Of a stretch of DNA of 64,000 nt, positions 1-12,660 are shown piece by piece (positions within the stretch are counted from its first letter, which is position 1; every line of letters begins with the position of its first letter). The DNA is from Lethocerus indicus (lineage: Eukaryota; Arthropoda; Insecta; Hemiptera; Belostomatidae), in contig JACDQD010000105.1 of NCBI GenBank assembly GCA_019843655.1, positions 1,116,001 through 1,180,000 on the forward strand, given 5' to 3'. The translations under genes and the position numbers were made by a program. The notes under the pieces are model-generated. The model was not told the DNA's origin, ran no database searches, and saw nothing but the letters and a program-made list of their open reading frames with translations.

Positions 1-1140
1 TAACTCAATATAAAATCCCGGTGCAAAACGTGTCGAAAAGAAAGTTTTACTCGTCACTTCGAGTTAAATGAAAACCTTTCTTTTATTTGTTTTCTCTTTC
101 TGTAGTTTTTGTCCCCGGAATCCTGCCAGAGCAGGAGGGAAATCCGACTGGAAGGGCTCGGATTATATCCCTCTTCTCGCCTCTCAGATAAAATGCCTCT
201 CTATTTCCTCTCGGGCCTCTCCGTTTAATGAATGCGCCACTCGCCGTTACTCTTTTTTCCCCCGACCGATCGGAAGTTAACGCCGCGATATCCGCTCCCA
301 CCATTTCGGACCGAAGCGATCAGCGTTGAATAACGCGGCCCGCTCCACCGCCTATATCCCCACCAGTTTTTTCGATCAACGGCGAATTTGAATCTTTTAA
401 ATATACTGTACTGATTGTGGACAAAAGTTAAAAACCGATATGTGGGCGGGATAATAATGCAAGCTGAGAATTCGTTTGAGCTGAAAATGCTTGGTACATT
501 CTGTACTGTATTTACATTAGATTGAAGACACATAGAAGTTTGAATGCGTTATCGAAAAACGAAAGGTAAATCGCTGGAATAGAAATGACAGAGTGCCGCA
601 ACAGATATTCGGACAGTATAATAACGATTCGGATGATTCGGTCTGTTTTTATTCGTTGTTTTGGAAGTGCTATTGTTCTGCCTATGGCGGCTCAATAAAT
701 CTAAAGAATCTGAAGGATTTTCATCAAGTGTGTAACGTTAATTCATCAGTACTTGACTTGGTGTTGTTTAGTGATATATGTTATACGTTTAATGTGCGTG
801 TGTAATTATTCAGTCCGTAATGTAATCTAGGGAGGTTGGGGCGCAGGACGAGTACACCGGCACACGACTTGCGTCCCCCGAGGGGCGAGATCATGTTGAG
901 ACGGTGTGAATGAAGAAAGTTTGAATATTCAATTGCGCGGAAAGCCCAACAAATTATAGCGACAAGAAGGGAGAAGTGAATAACAACGGTTTCCATCATG
1001 TGTGCAGAGGGTGGAGGGAGGGGGCCAATGCAAATAGACCGCCGTCTCAAAAATGTAAATCCTCGCCGAATATTCATTCGGGTTCCTGTGTCCAGGATAC
1101 CACAGGGGAGGGGGGGAGTTGGAGAGAATGAGACCGCTTA
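1..1140. other. Non-coding: two GC-rich islands around an AT-rich spacer
   Basis: Islands at about 105-390 and 825-1135 are richer in G+C and CpG than the spacer between them. The first contains a small hairpin at 121-136 (TCCTGC, four-base loop, GCAGGA). Frames of up to 102 codons cross both strands of the islands, but none resembles a known domain, so I treat them as chance frames. The islands look like candidate conserved non-coding elements, which is an inference from composition only. Confidence 0.4.
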
Positions 1141-1860
1141 GGAATTAAGCGCAAGTTCGAAACCAAAAGGACACTGATAATCTCCTAAATTCTGCTACCT
1201 CCATATATTTTCATAATTTATTGTGAGTGAAACCGCCAAAACACGAACTTGTAATCGACCTTAATAACTTGCTTTCAATAACAATTCAGAATGTCATCAA
1301 CCTACTTGTCTACTCACGCAATTTTGATCATTCCAATAATATGACCAGTTCTTGATAACCAGTGAAGGTAACGTGAAGACAAAAGACGGTCAATCCGAAA
1401 CAAAACAAGTGATATAACGATTATAACGATATAAGAATTATAAGATATAACGATGTAAGAAATATAAATATTTTATATTCGTAGATATGATCGTGGTAAA
1501 ATCATGTTGGCAAATGAGCCTGAAGAAATACTCTGTATTCACAAAGATCTTTTATTAATGCTTCTCATTATGATATGCGTTATTGTAGAAACAACCACCC
1601 AAAAAAAATCTTAAAAATATTTATTATTCTATTCCACATCTATCTACAATATTTATATTTATTATAAATAAATTTATAATAATATATAATAAAAATCAAT
1701 TTATATATCTTCCAGTTAAATTTTATGAAACTGTCTGCTTGCAAGTCAAAACATCCTATTGAATACAATTATGGTTCTACGTCCTTTTAAACTGTGATCC
1801 ACTGCAAGTACTTGCTAGTGGTAGGTGGGTTGAATTCAAAATAGAAGGTCCACCTCGGCT
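1141..1860. other. AT-rich intergenic or intronic DNA
   Basis: No coding signal is visible. A local imperfect repeat lies at 1411-1459, where GATATAACGAT occurs at 1411-1421 and again at 1444-1454. Homopolymer-rich AT sequence fills 1600-1720. Confidence 0.5.
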
Positions 1861-2697
1861 TTTCCTTATTTGAGGCGGGACAAAAAGCTAATTCCTCCTC
1901 TCAAGGTTGGAGTTTCCCTTCAAACTTGTGATGTATCCCGAATTAAGTTTAATGCGCGGTGCCGGGAACCAGGAAGGAGAAGTGGCAAAAACCCATCAAG
2001 CGGGCCAAGTTACGACGAGATGTTTCTAAATAATTACCAAAGTTGCCGAGTTCGGCAGTCGAAAAGTCGATCCCACAGCCGCAGCTAAAATTCTGCATCA
2101 GCCTTTAAAACAAATTTCGTTACTATTCCGAATACAAATGGCGAGTTCACAGACTTATTTCCAACACCCACACATTCAAACTCTACGAGAAAAAGTTCAA
2201 ATGAAAAAATTCCGTAGGCCCAAAAAATGTGCACAGTAATTGTTTTGTCTCCGGTAATCATAACCTTTTATTTTCGTAAATAACCGTCAATAAGGTCTTG
2301 ACGATGGTGTTATGCCAAAACCAAGCTACCAATGTACCAAAAACGTAAGTGGTAACTGATAGTTATACGTGTTGGTAATTACTATTCGAACTTATATCTC
2401 TGATTTTATATACATTTTCTCAACCTTTTCTGCTGTTAAACTCCCCCCCTCCCCCACTCAAGTAATTTCCACCCACTCTTTCCCAGTGTTCCCCCTTTTA
2501 ATTTAAATAAAAGAAGAATTTTCTTGTACGCCCTCGGAGGGAGAATACAGATTAAGGGATAATTTAATTTGCTGTGTCGAATTATCGAGGCGACGGGTTA
2601 TTGCCTCCGCGGAGCCGTTCCCTCGGGAACAACGTCGGGGTAAAAATAAGTTCCACCAACCTCATTCTCACTCCACACTTCCCCGCCCCACTATCGG
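1861..2697. other. GC-richer islands, non-coding
   Basis: Islands at about 1860-2090 and 2520-2690 flank an AT-rich segment. No splice-bounded frame is visible. The second island leads directly into the first copy of a duplicated block. Confidence 0.35.
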
Positions 2698-2826
2698 CGA
2701 TAAATCCATCCTTCGTCAATCTTTAATTGAATTCAAGGGGCGCAAAGCCGGCATAATAATCGGCTACCTCCCACGCCGCTCAATATTCAAATGTTTTTAA
2801 TCTATCCCAACGGCTGACATCGGCTC
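2698..2826 (+). repeat. Duplicated non-coding block, copy A
   Basis: This block aligns in the same orientation with 3658-3790. Shared landmarks in the same order are ATAAAT, AATTGAATTCA followed by GGGGC, GAAAG or CAAAG, GCATAA, and the long core TATTCAAATGTTTTTAATC. The spacing between cores is about 960 bp. There is no open frame through the block. It is either a duplicated enhancer-like element or two old copies of an unknown repeat; the isolation of the pair and its GC-rich setting make me prefer the first. Confidence 0.7.
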
Positions 2827-3241
2827 AAACTGGGAACCAATTTAGGTTAGCACATCAGATACGCCCAACGTTACCGTTACTAAAGCGTACCGATATTTCG
2901 ATACAGGACGCTAAGCGAGACAATGAATCGCATCCGTAAACACGATTGCAGTGGACAGTTCAATAAATCATGACACTGTAATATAAAACGCGATTAAGAG
3001 ATGTTTATTGACAGAAAATAATAAAGATCGGATCATCCCACTAATTTCAATGTGAAGTGTATATCTTAGATTAAATTAATCTTAATCCTACCGGAATCAA
3101 TTTGGGAAATGGCAATAGTCTTATCAATTGATGCAGCCATTATCTCCAATTTGCCGACTACCTAATTCCCCACTGAGATATTACGTTTTGCCGAGCTTAG
3201 ATATATCTAAATGCGAATAACAGTAACACAGGTTGAGAAAT

Positions 3242-3251
3242 TCTCGCGAGA
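3242..3251. promoter_or_regulatory. TCTCGCGAGA palindrome, first copy
   Basis: This is a perfect 10-base palindrome containing two CpGs. The same decamer is known in vertebrates as the BANP binding motif of CpG-rich promoters. A second perfect copy lies at 35520-35529. Whether it binds anything in this organism is unknown. Confidence 0.35.
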
Positions 3252-3657
3252 GCACAGTTACTACAATATCTACAATCGAAACGTAAAATATGAATGTTTA
3301 TAACCTTAAATTTAAGGTTCTATCGGAAGTATAAAGTTTTATTCCTCTCAACCGAGTATACTGAAGTCGATTCTGGTTAAAATATTCCCCGTGCTACTTC
3401 TTGATTCGAATTCATAGCCCAGATGTAATTTTCCAACTGTCAGTCGTAACAAGTTTACACTCGATTCTAAAAAAAACTAAACTGTCAGGTTCAATCTCAC
3501 CAGGTCTCAACTGTGTTCCGTTCCTAAAACCGATAAATTAAATCGCGCTTTTAACACCTGGATACGAATCGTATTTGCGTGGGACTGGGGTTCCGCCCAG
3601 CATTCAGCCCCACGTTACTGGTGCATACAACGTGGAGATAATAATACATACTCTCTC

Positions 3658-3790
3658 CCAATAAATTCATACGTCGTCATTGACGTCGAAATTGAATTCA
3701 GGGGCTGAAAGTTCGCATAACAATCAGTCGCTGCAGTAAATATTCAAATGTTTTTAATCCCCTCAGCCAGCATGCTGAGATTCTCTCGGC
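3658..3790 (+). repeat. Duplicated non-coding block, copy B
   Basis: Partner of 2698-2826. The core TATTCAAATGTTTTTAATC is identical in the two copies, and the flanking AATTGAATTCA and GCATAA words keep their order and approximate spacing. Between the identical words the copies have many substitutions and small indels, so the duplication is old. Preserved words inside diverged sequence suggest constraint on the words rather than a recent copy. Confidence 0.7.
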
Positions 3791-3800
3791 TCGATTAATT

Positions 3801-6120
3801 CAGAGTGCACGGATATCAGTAGCGATTGCCGTCCCAATCGCAATTTATTTACCGATCGGCCAATACATTTATTTTGTCGACAACCGGCCTTCTATCACGT
3901 TCGATAAAACGAATTAATCAAATCAATCATTATTCGATTTGACTAATGAAGTACCGGGTAATCATCGTAAGTTTTAATTAATTATACCCCAATGTATAGT
4001 TAACCACACACTTATGCGTTTCCACCGGTTTCTGGGGTTTTCAGTCCCCTTTTATTAATAAAAATTTAATAACCCGTTGAATTTTTCTAAGACTCCAAGA
4101 TCATTATACAATAAGAATAAATTATTAATTTAATCAAACACAATTTGTACCATTATTTAAATAGTTAGGTTAACAATTTGACAACAACCATCCGCCGAGG
4201 CTCACATAGAATTCTAACATTGATGGGAGTTAACTTGGTTATTTTTACGATATCTTGGAAATGAATAAATGGGCCAAGTCTAATGAACCCCAAGAACAGA
4301 GTTAACTGGGTCTTTATGCTCTTAATGAATAACTCCCTCCTCTCCCCTCATACCAGATGGTGGAGCCAGCTCAAGGGGCCGGCCGCCACAACCGGGATAA
4401 ATAATGGACATCGCTCAGTCAGAATACAAAAGACGTTTCAGACCCGGAGAAGATATTAGGCGATGAATGGATGTCGGAGATGAGGCCGAAAAGAAAGAGG
4501 CGCCATTAAAATTGGGGTGGAAAGAATGGAATCATTCATGGAATTCAATACACGGTAATTATGAAAATAGGCTTAGGCAGTTAACATTGACGGGAATAAA
4601 TTGCCCGAGGGGTAGGGAAATTTTCAATTCTCACTTCCCGTCCGAATTACGTTCATTTGTCAATAATTATAAATGCGAAATACCATAAGTAAGTCGATGT
4701 GAATATAGTCGCGTATTAAGTCGCTGTTTTATTAAGTTTTATATCTTTTAATTGTAAATGCACATTAAGCAACAAAACACAGAGAAAAGTTTCTTAATGA
4801 CTGGAGAGAGAATTTTAAAAATGAAAGGAGTATAAGACACAAGGTCTGATTTAGACCTTCAGAATACTCTTCAGAAACCCAAACTAATCTCGGCTTGAGG
4901 ACGTTGAATCACCAGGGCCAAATGTATATCCTTTCTTTCCGCGATCACGGGGGTTTTGAACGTCTTAATGCTCCTGAATTGAAGCCTTCTGACTTCTGAG
5001 AAGCGACAGGGGCTGACGAGAAGGCTGCACGTACCGACCACACATGGCCAGATAACGAGATAAAGCCCCTACCTGAATCTGCATTCCGATGTGTATCATA
5101 ACCCCGACGGCCGAACATCTTTTTTTGGTTTTGTTTTTTCCTCTTTTGAGATTCAAGATAAAAATCCTTGAAATTTATTAATAGTCTGCCGGGGGGTTAA
5201 CGAGCCATCGGCTTCAATAGGATCTAATTTAAATCAATTGATACCGACACCGCGGCCGACAAAACATATCTCTTTAATAAATGAGCGAGCCATATATAAT
5301 ATCTGGGCGAGATAAAATGCGGTGTACGACACTGAACAAACAATGAACGATTGCCGAAGTTATATATTGTCCGCTAATCCGATAGGAATGCGAATTTATA
5401 ACAGTCTGCAAAGGCTGTCAAAAGAAGGACAACTACTTATTTCTTTATCATAAATCAGAAATATGTTTATCTGAACGCACATCAATTAGGTGCGCAAATA
5501 TATCATCCTACGTATACAAAATAAAAACCAACTCCACACCGAATATTTAAAAAGTAATCACTTCCGGAAGGTCTGTTACTACCAAACGATGAGTGTTCAA
5601 AAAAAGTTCGACTATATTAAACAACATAATATTAGATATCACACAACAGTAAGATTACTCCTGTGTTTTTTGTACTTCCTAAAATCAGGAACTACATAGC
5701 ACATTTCAATGCCGTTTTGCTGTACAGATAACAAATACAATGATAAGACCTATACTATTCTACTATAGATTGTGGATACTGTTCGACGAGGCTGTGTTTG
5801 TTACGCGACTGATGAAGTATCGATGAAAGATTGTCTTGCTCTGATTCATAGACCTCATAGACGAAACACCAACGTAACTGATCACCGTAAGAACGGCGTT
5901 GTTGACGACGGAAGTACGCAATATTCCGTAATAGAGAAAACAGCCGAATCGTGTTCCCTGGACCAAAGAACGCCACAGAACGCTGTTTCACTATTCTGAT
6001 ACGCAAATACAATCAGACACAAGTAACTGGGACGGACATTTTTTATTCGATGTCCCATCGAGAAAGAATGATGGGCGCAACTCATTCATAACGTTTAAAG
6101 ACAATCATGAACTATTTCCG
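3801..6120. other. Mostly AT-rich non-coding DNA
   Basis: A moderately GC-rich stretch lies at about 4330-4690 and another at 4960-5120. At 5755-6085 four frames on both strands stay open for 67-85 codons, which only reflects a low stop density; none of the products resembles a known protein. Confidence 0.4.
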
Positions 6121-6520
6121 CCAAACACTCGTGTTTGGGACAATGCCAGGTTGTAACAATAGCAGTAGGGGCCGTACAACGGTTACGTTGGAGACGTCCT
6201 CCTGCCGTAGGGATCGTGGAACTAGGCGGTATGACCTTCGGCCAGGAATATGACGTATCAATTACACCGCTCGGGGAGTCCGGATGGAGCGCATGATAAT
6301 AGGTGGGCGATGTGGGGTCAGGTGGTGGGCCCCGTAACGCCGGTGACCCCGTCCGGGGGTCTGGCACGCTAATGGTCAGAGTGGCTAATGGGCTAGGCTA
6401 GACCGCTCTCGGTACTTAATCGCTACAACCAGCTCCCAACAACCAACTGGCAGACAAATTAGTCATTAGCGTTGGATTCCTTGCTCGGCGCGTTGTCGTG
6501 GAAACGAATTTCGGCGGGCC
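6121..6520. other. GC-rich island
   Basis: This is among the most GC-rich parts of the first 10 kb. A 90-codon frame on the minus strand (6095-6367) is proline-rich and shows no recognisable domain. No clear splice sites bound it. Candidate regulatory island. Confidence 0.35.
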
Positions 6521-9150
6521 CAGGCTATATCGCTGTGGTAAGAATAATAAATGTAGCAAACTTTGCGGTAATAACACTCAAAAGGGACTCAATTTTAAAT
6601 ATTAACAATTGGCTTGAGTCAACTAGATTTAATATTGAATATGTCCATAAAGTATTAGAGTTAGCATAACAATAGAAGAGAGAACATTAATTAAAGATAC
6701 GTGTGGAGATTATTTCTGGATCTGAAAACCAGACATTATGGAATGCTAAAACAAATAGTCTGGCCTACACGCAGTTAAATAATTATTTTTGCTTTTATTT
6801 TTATTATTTTATTTTCACCGGCTTGCTGGTAATTACTGAATCAGATTGGAAGGAGAATTGGATATATGCCTCCACTTGCTCTTTATGAAGGGAAGTGCGA
6901 TGTAACCAATTCATCCTTCCTCCCTTTCACGACATATCCTTTATCTCCACCGTCTTCCCACACCACTTTACCGTTTTCCCCTAACCTATCCCCCAACTCT
7001 CCACCAAGGCGTTTTCTTTGTTCGGGACGTTCAACGGGTTCATGTTCTCTGCGGTGGACCATCCACGGGTGAAGAGAAAAGGGCGAGGGTACCTCTAGAA
7101 ACCGATGCGCCGACAAAACAAAATAATAATACTAATAGTTTTTCCCCCGCCTTTAATAAAGACGCAATTACGTACACGTTATGGAAAACGAGTCATTAGA
7201 ATATTATATGAGCGTTCAAAAGAAGCGATGACGCCACCGCACCACGTACATGTTACGATTTAATTGCAATGCTAATTTACTTTCTTTATGAAGGAGTACA
7301 AGTGTGAATTCTGTTATAATTATTCAGCGAATAACTAAAGCACTGTTCAAATATTCCTGGTTGAATTATAATTAAAATGAGTGGGGGCGAGGGAAAATGT
7401 ATTGTTTTCTATCAACGCGGTGGGTCTAAGCTTTAGTATGTGTTGAAATAATGACCTCGTTTGAATGAGGAACAGATGACTCCAAAGAAGGTATTTAATT
7501 TCTGTTTAGGGTTTTAACAACCCTAAAAATATTCCGCAATTCATTCCTCATCCACGTTATTTATTTACGTGTAGTTCAAACGACAATATCTATTCCGCCT
7601 CTTCTTGTACTAAGAATAAACCAGTTCCTTTTCCTGCCACGCATTTATGTTTTACTCTAAACAAGAAGTTAACTTAATTCCCAGATTCACGGTTCAGAAT
7701 TAAAAGGAATTACATTATGGCAACGGACTATACAGCGCAACAACATAAATAAGAAATCGTAAGTGGCAATGGCTAAGAAATAGCAAATCATGCAGGTGAT
7801 GCGAATCTAATCAATATACAGAGTAGCCGTGAAGGACGATAGGGCCCTGTTATTTGCGGTAGCCGTTGTTTGTTCACTGTAAAATTGAGGGGGGGGGAAA
7901 TGATAGTTTTCTGGCCAGCGCGCCGGAGACACTCCAATTTCCTTTTACTGCTATGGCTTCGGGTCCCCATTCCACGTGAACGTAAAAGAGCCTAATGGAC
8001 TTTTATTTCCTCCGAAAGTGTTTTCCATCGGCAGGGTTTATTGATAATGTAGCCCTCAAAAAGAGAGGGAGACAACTCAATTATACTTCATCTCTATCAA
8101 GAGAAAATCAAAACTGGACAGTAGATATTTTCTTGGTATTTCTTGACTTCGTCTTTTTACATTTAATATTGTTTTGATGGGGAAGGTTTTGGAAGTTTTT
8201 GCAATATCACCGTTTTCGTAATCTTTACGAATCTTGTGATACTAAACTGCGCGCTTTTCTTGTCGTTTTAACTGAATTTTAAAATACAGTAATACTGTAT
8301 TTTTTGCCTTCCGCTAGGCAGTCACGCACTACCCGTTTCTACCTCAGTCGACGGAAAAACCGTGATAAAACCCGCTATAAAACTGTCCGCGAGCCATTCT
8401 CCAGGAAGTGTATTTCTTCACGATCGGGGAAAGAAATTTTATAAAAGAAAAAAATAATTTTTGTTCTCTGTACCTTTACGGCGGGGTCAGAATGGCCGAT
8501 GGCCGGATGAGGGAGGTAAAACTGGTGGGTTGGGTAATGGCCCAATTTCCGGGGATGGTCTGGGCCTAGTCCTCCCCGAGAATCGCCAACTTATTCTGGA
8601 CCATTTCGCCCCTCCGACCATCCCCTGTCCGCTCCCCCGACCGTAACAAATGGATAATTAAATCCGACTACGGGTTCCCCTTTCCGACGGTGAAACATCG
8701 CCCGATCGAGAATCCATTACGCATGTTTGTTTTCCTGAATAGCTCAAATAAAAACAGAAATCCCATTTGCCTCTTTCATTACCCTCCTGGCTGTTAGTAA
8801 AGTAAAGTCTGGTAATTGATTCTCGAATCTGGGTTTTTATATTTTCTAACAATTAATAGTCTTTTCGAGAGTTTTGTCACGAGGTATCGATCTTGCTGTC
8901 GGATTCTAACGAAGTCAGAAATAGTAAATTCAAGCTAAATCATATTTACAGTATACCTCTCAGGAAAGTATCGTTTGAAAACGAACTAAAATTTCGTCTG
9001 CCATGCACATCCATAGTGACGCGAAATATTGTAACCGTAATTAGATGGTACGAAAATAATTGGCACGAGGCCGTACTTCATCGCATGAAGTCAGCACACT
9101 TCAATCAATCTTCATCCTGCCCATAATCGCGACCTACAAAAGGGAGATGA
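6521..9150. other. Mixed non-coding DNA with pyrimidine-rich and GC-rich patches
   Basis: A pyrimidine-rich patch at 6900-7020 gives a charged but unconvincing minus-strand frame. A GC-rich patch at 8330-8720 has no long frame. An inverted repeat lies at 8281-8303. The rest is AT-rich with no visible gene. Confidence 0.4.
8281..8303. repeat. Perfect 11-bp inverted repeat with one-base spacer
   Basis: The arm AAAATACAGTA (8281-8291) is followed by a single A and the exact reverse complement (8293-8303). It could be a dimeric protein site or chance in AT-rich DNA. Confidence 0.8.
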
Positions 9151-10150
9151 AATTCGAGGATATATAAGATTTCAGAAGGAATGCGAGAGGAAGAGAGGTA
9201 GGTACGGTGGGTTGAAGAGGAGGTTGTTTTGAGTTCCTGCACGTCCCAGGGCCGACCCTTCGCTCGTCCGCCGACTCAAAGTCGAGCCATTCCCGGACTT
9301 AAACGGGGCCTACATTCAGACTTTCTCCATACCGACGGATAAACTTAATTCCACACACAAAAAATAATAATAATAATACTAGAACCCGATAATTCTGTTT
9401 CTACGACAGAACAACTTCCCAGCAATGACCATGCACTCCAGTAAGTGTTTTCCCTTTAGCAATTTATAATTTAATCTTCTAACAACGGATCAACGCGGTG
9501 TTTTCTCTCCATTTGGCAAACTGAAAACAATTATTGTATAGTTAGTTCATCCTATCTTCTGGGTGGGAAGTGCGAAAGTTTTCCTCTCAATACTTCCGGG
9601 AGAATGGTTCACAACAACTTCTGAACTAATTTATTCATTGTGGGTCCATTTTTGGCGCCGGTTTCTCCCAGCGAAGCTTCGTTAGGGATACTTTTCCTCG
9701 TTTCAAGCACCCTCTCCGTTTCCGCCACGTGGAGGCGTTTGCGTAGTCCACTAACGGGGGTATAAACTACGCAGAAGGAAAAACATTCACTAATTCACTT
9801 GTCCGAAGATAGTGGATCGCTCGGAAAACCCTGTCCTGGGGAATTGTGTGAGTGCCGAGAAGTGTCGCCTTAACGGCAACGGTGAGTCTCAGGTTCAATG
9901 AGCGTTCTGAAACCTACCGCTTTTGTAACAAGATCTCTCCTGGTTTCATCGTACTGCGGGCAGCCCCCACCCAGCACAGCAAGGGGGGGAAGTGATTCTT
10001 TCACTTCCCCGCAGGCGCATTCTCAATGGTCGGACAGACCTCGGCTGAACGAGCACTGAGCGATACTTGTCCATTTCCCAGGGTCAACAAGCACATTCTC
10101 CCCCGGATGTGAGGGAGGTCGCCCTGGGCACGAAGCCGGATAATGCCAGG
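9151..10150. other. GC-rich island around the promoter candidate
   Basis: The island extends on both sides of 9761-9881. A C-rich/G-rich stretch lies at 9961-9991. No frame above 60 codons occurs here. It may be a promoter island or a cluster of enhancers. Confidence 0.3.
9761..9881 (+). promoter_or_regulatory. Possible TATA promoter with non-coding first exon
   Basis: TATAAACT starts at 9761. Two initiator-like TTCACT/TTCACTT words lie at 9786-9791 and 9795-9800, about 28 and 36 bases downstream of the TATA box. A near-consensus splice donor (AACG followed by GTGAGT) lies at 9882, giving a putative first exon of about 90 bases without a convincing start codon and reading frame. The surrounding 9160-10150 region is GC-rich and CpG-rich, as expected for a promoter island. 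No acceptor or coding partner was recognised, so this remains a candidate. Confidence 0.3.
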
Positions 10151-12660
10151 TAAAACTTCAAACCATCACGCAATTACAATATCAAACGGCATTAAAACAA
10201 TTTACAAATGAATCACCTGAACAACTCACACAGCAATATTCTGCAGACGCGGCACCCAAGATAATAAAATAAAAAACTTTATTTATCTTTAAATACGTTG
10301 ACAAGCAGCCCTTTCTACTTTTATATACATGAATACTTGGTCTTAAATGTACTTGTTTTGACAACCAACGTGCTTAAGTGCCTCACGAATTTACTGACGA
10401 ACCGCTAGTGAATATGGCGAACAAATCACCGATTGTGGACAGAAGGTCCCATGAATGATAATATCGAAGACAATCGCGGCGAAGACCCTCCACTAATCCA
10501 AACCTTGGAGTAAAATATACCAAAACTATATGTATTGTATATGAGCTTTATGAAGCAAAATTGTAAGAGTGGTTCCCGAATATACGGTTTGGTGACTTGG
10601 TCAGGGTGTGCTATTAATAAAGGTGGCCGGTTTTAATTAAACTTCCATCCCGACTCTTTCTGAACGTAACGGCAGGATATCACGCGAGAAGAAACTGGTC
10701 AATCCCTTAATATGCTACCGCCTTTGAGGCAGGCCGGCCGCTCCGCTAACCCTTCGCATGACCCCAAGTCATAAGGGACGCAAGTCCGACTCCCCATTCG
10801 TGGTTTTCGCAATAAATAAGTTTTTAACTTCCGCGCCGGCTTAATTATAACCTCAATGGCATTATTAATACTGGCGGTTCTCGAGAAAATATACTTCGAG
10901 AGAGGAAACGATTCGGCCTGTGTTCCTGATAGAATGGCAACATTCCAAATAATTTATGATTCTAATTAAAATTATAATTTTTAAAAATGTTGTTATCTTA
11001 TTGCTCGATTGTGCCCGATCCTGGATCTGCTTTCCAGCAACATCATTCGTGTTTTTCAGAGAAAGACTCTAAATCGAACGACGACAATATATCTACTTTA
11101 GAAATAACAGTCGAGTCTACGATTTAATAACAGATGGAAACTGCAATAATTTCCGTCCAGTCAGCCCCTTTTGTCTTGAAAACTAATAACCGCGCGGAGC
11201 ACATTACACGCGACGGAACGTAATTGAATCCTCCCCGAAACCGATTGCTCAACTTCCCTCTCCACCGAACATGATTTATTTAATTCGTCCGGCGACTCTT
11301 TACCAAGACTCCAGAACTTGAAATTAAATCCGAGCACCGAGTTAAATGGAAACTAATTGGGCCCCTTCCCCCCTCCGGGAAAGCCCCTTCCACGGAGTTG
11401 GGAATCGTAAAAAGATAGCCGGGTGAGGCGTGGGGTTCGGGTGTTAAGGGGAATCCTACGGAGAAAGAGTATTTAATTAGGCTAATTAATATCTAATCAA
11501 CGTTTGATGGCCCCGGGCCAGACTCCCGCCCCCTTGTGCCGCTGTGTGTCCAAACTTCCAACCGTTTAGAGTTCAAGTTACCCAAGAAAGGGGGAATGAG
11601 AGCAGAAGGAGGTAGTTGGTACGATTTCCTAAACTTTATCCTGGGGCCTACTTCATTAGTGTCCGGCCCTATGCGATTGTTTCCATGGAAATCTATCTAG
11701 AATTAAACAGTCGCATGAGCATTAAAATTTAAGCGGTAATTGGTTGATTAACCATCGTCTTCGACGGTGTATTAGTTTGTTAACATTCACAATTGTTGAC
11801 GACTAGACGGTTTTTTGCGGCGTATATTTATTTGCCTCACCATCTGCCTCAAATTATAGCACAGGATCAAATTAGCGCGTGGAGATTAGTCTGTCTTATT
11901 CTGGTAAACATTTTTATTATTTGTCTTTTTTTATTTATTATGGTTTTCCTGTTAAGTAACACTTGAATAGATAAATGTCTAATCTACCGCAGGCAAACAA
12001 AACAATTCAATTGTGCGCCAAAACATGTAATCCGATCGTTTTCAATGTGTTTTAGTTGCTGAAGGGAAGAGGCGGACAGCGGTGATGATTCCTTGAAGTT
12101 TTACCGGTGCCCATTTCATTTGAGTTCGAGCTCAGCTTTGTGTGAAGTAAAGTTCGAGAGTCCGAGCCCCGTGTTAAACGGTGGAGGAGCCAAGTTTTAA
12201 ACTTTTAACAGATCCCCGGTCTAGACTCTATCGACCTCTGAGAAAGAGTTTTGTACTACCGCCCAAGTATTCTGTCTGGCGTAATTGCTATTGTCAAATA
12301 AAATACCCAATACAATTAAATAATACATCAAAACAATATTGAAAATATATCCTTTTTCCAAGTTAATTTACGGTTATCAATAAATCAAGGATAACCGAAA
12401 CTCTGTTAAATTCCCGCTGGCAGTTTAAACATTTCATTTTGTTATAGTTTTATGTAGTTCCCCTGGCGTTTAAATAATTATAAATTTATAATGAATTAAG
12501 ATATATTGGATAATTCCCGCATTTGCGTATTTCATAATGTGTCCGTAAACACTACTGGAAATTAGAAAAATATTTAATTACTCCTCCTAAATGAAAAATG
12601 TGCTTAACAGCTACATTAGGGACATAGTAATAAAAAGTAGCCATTTACGGGTTACAAACA
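10151..12660. other. Non-coding DNA with GC-rich islands
   Basis: Islands at about 10680-10930 and 11140-11700, the latter with G/C runs, are followed by an island at 12060-12290. AT-rich DNA fills 12290-12660. There is no frame worth calling. Confidence 0.4.

Noticed and set aside
11609..11616. let-7 seed-like GAGGTAGT
   Set aside because: Only eight bases match and there is no complementary arm.
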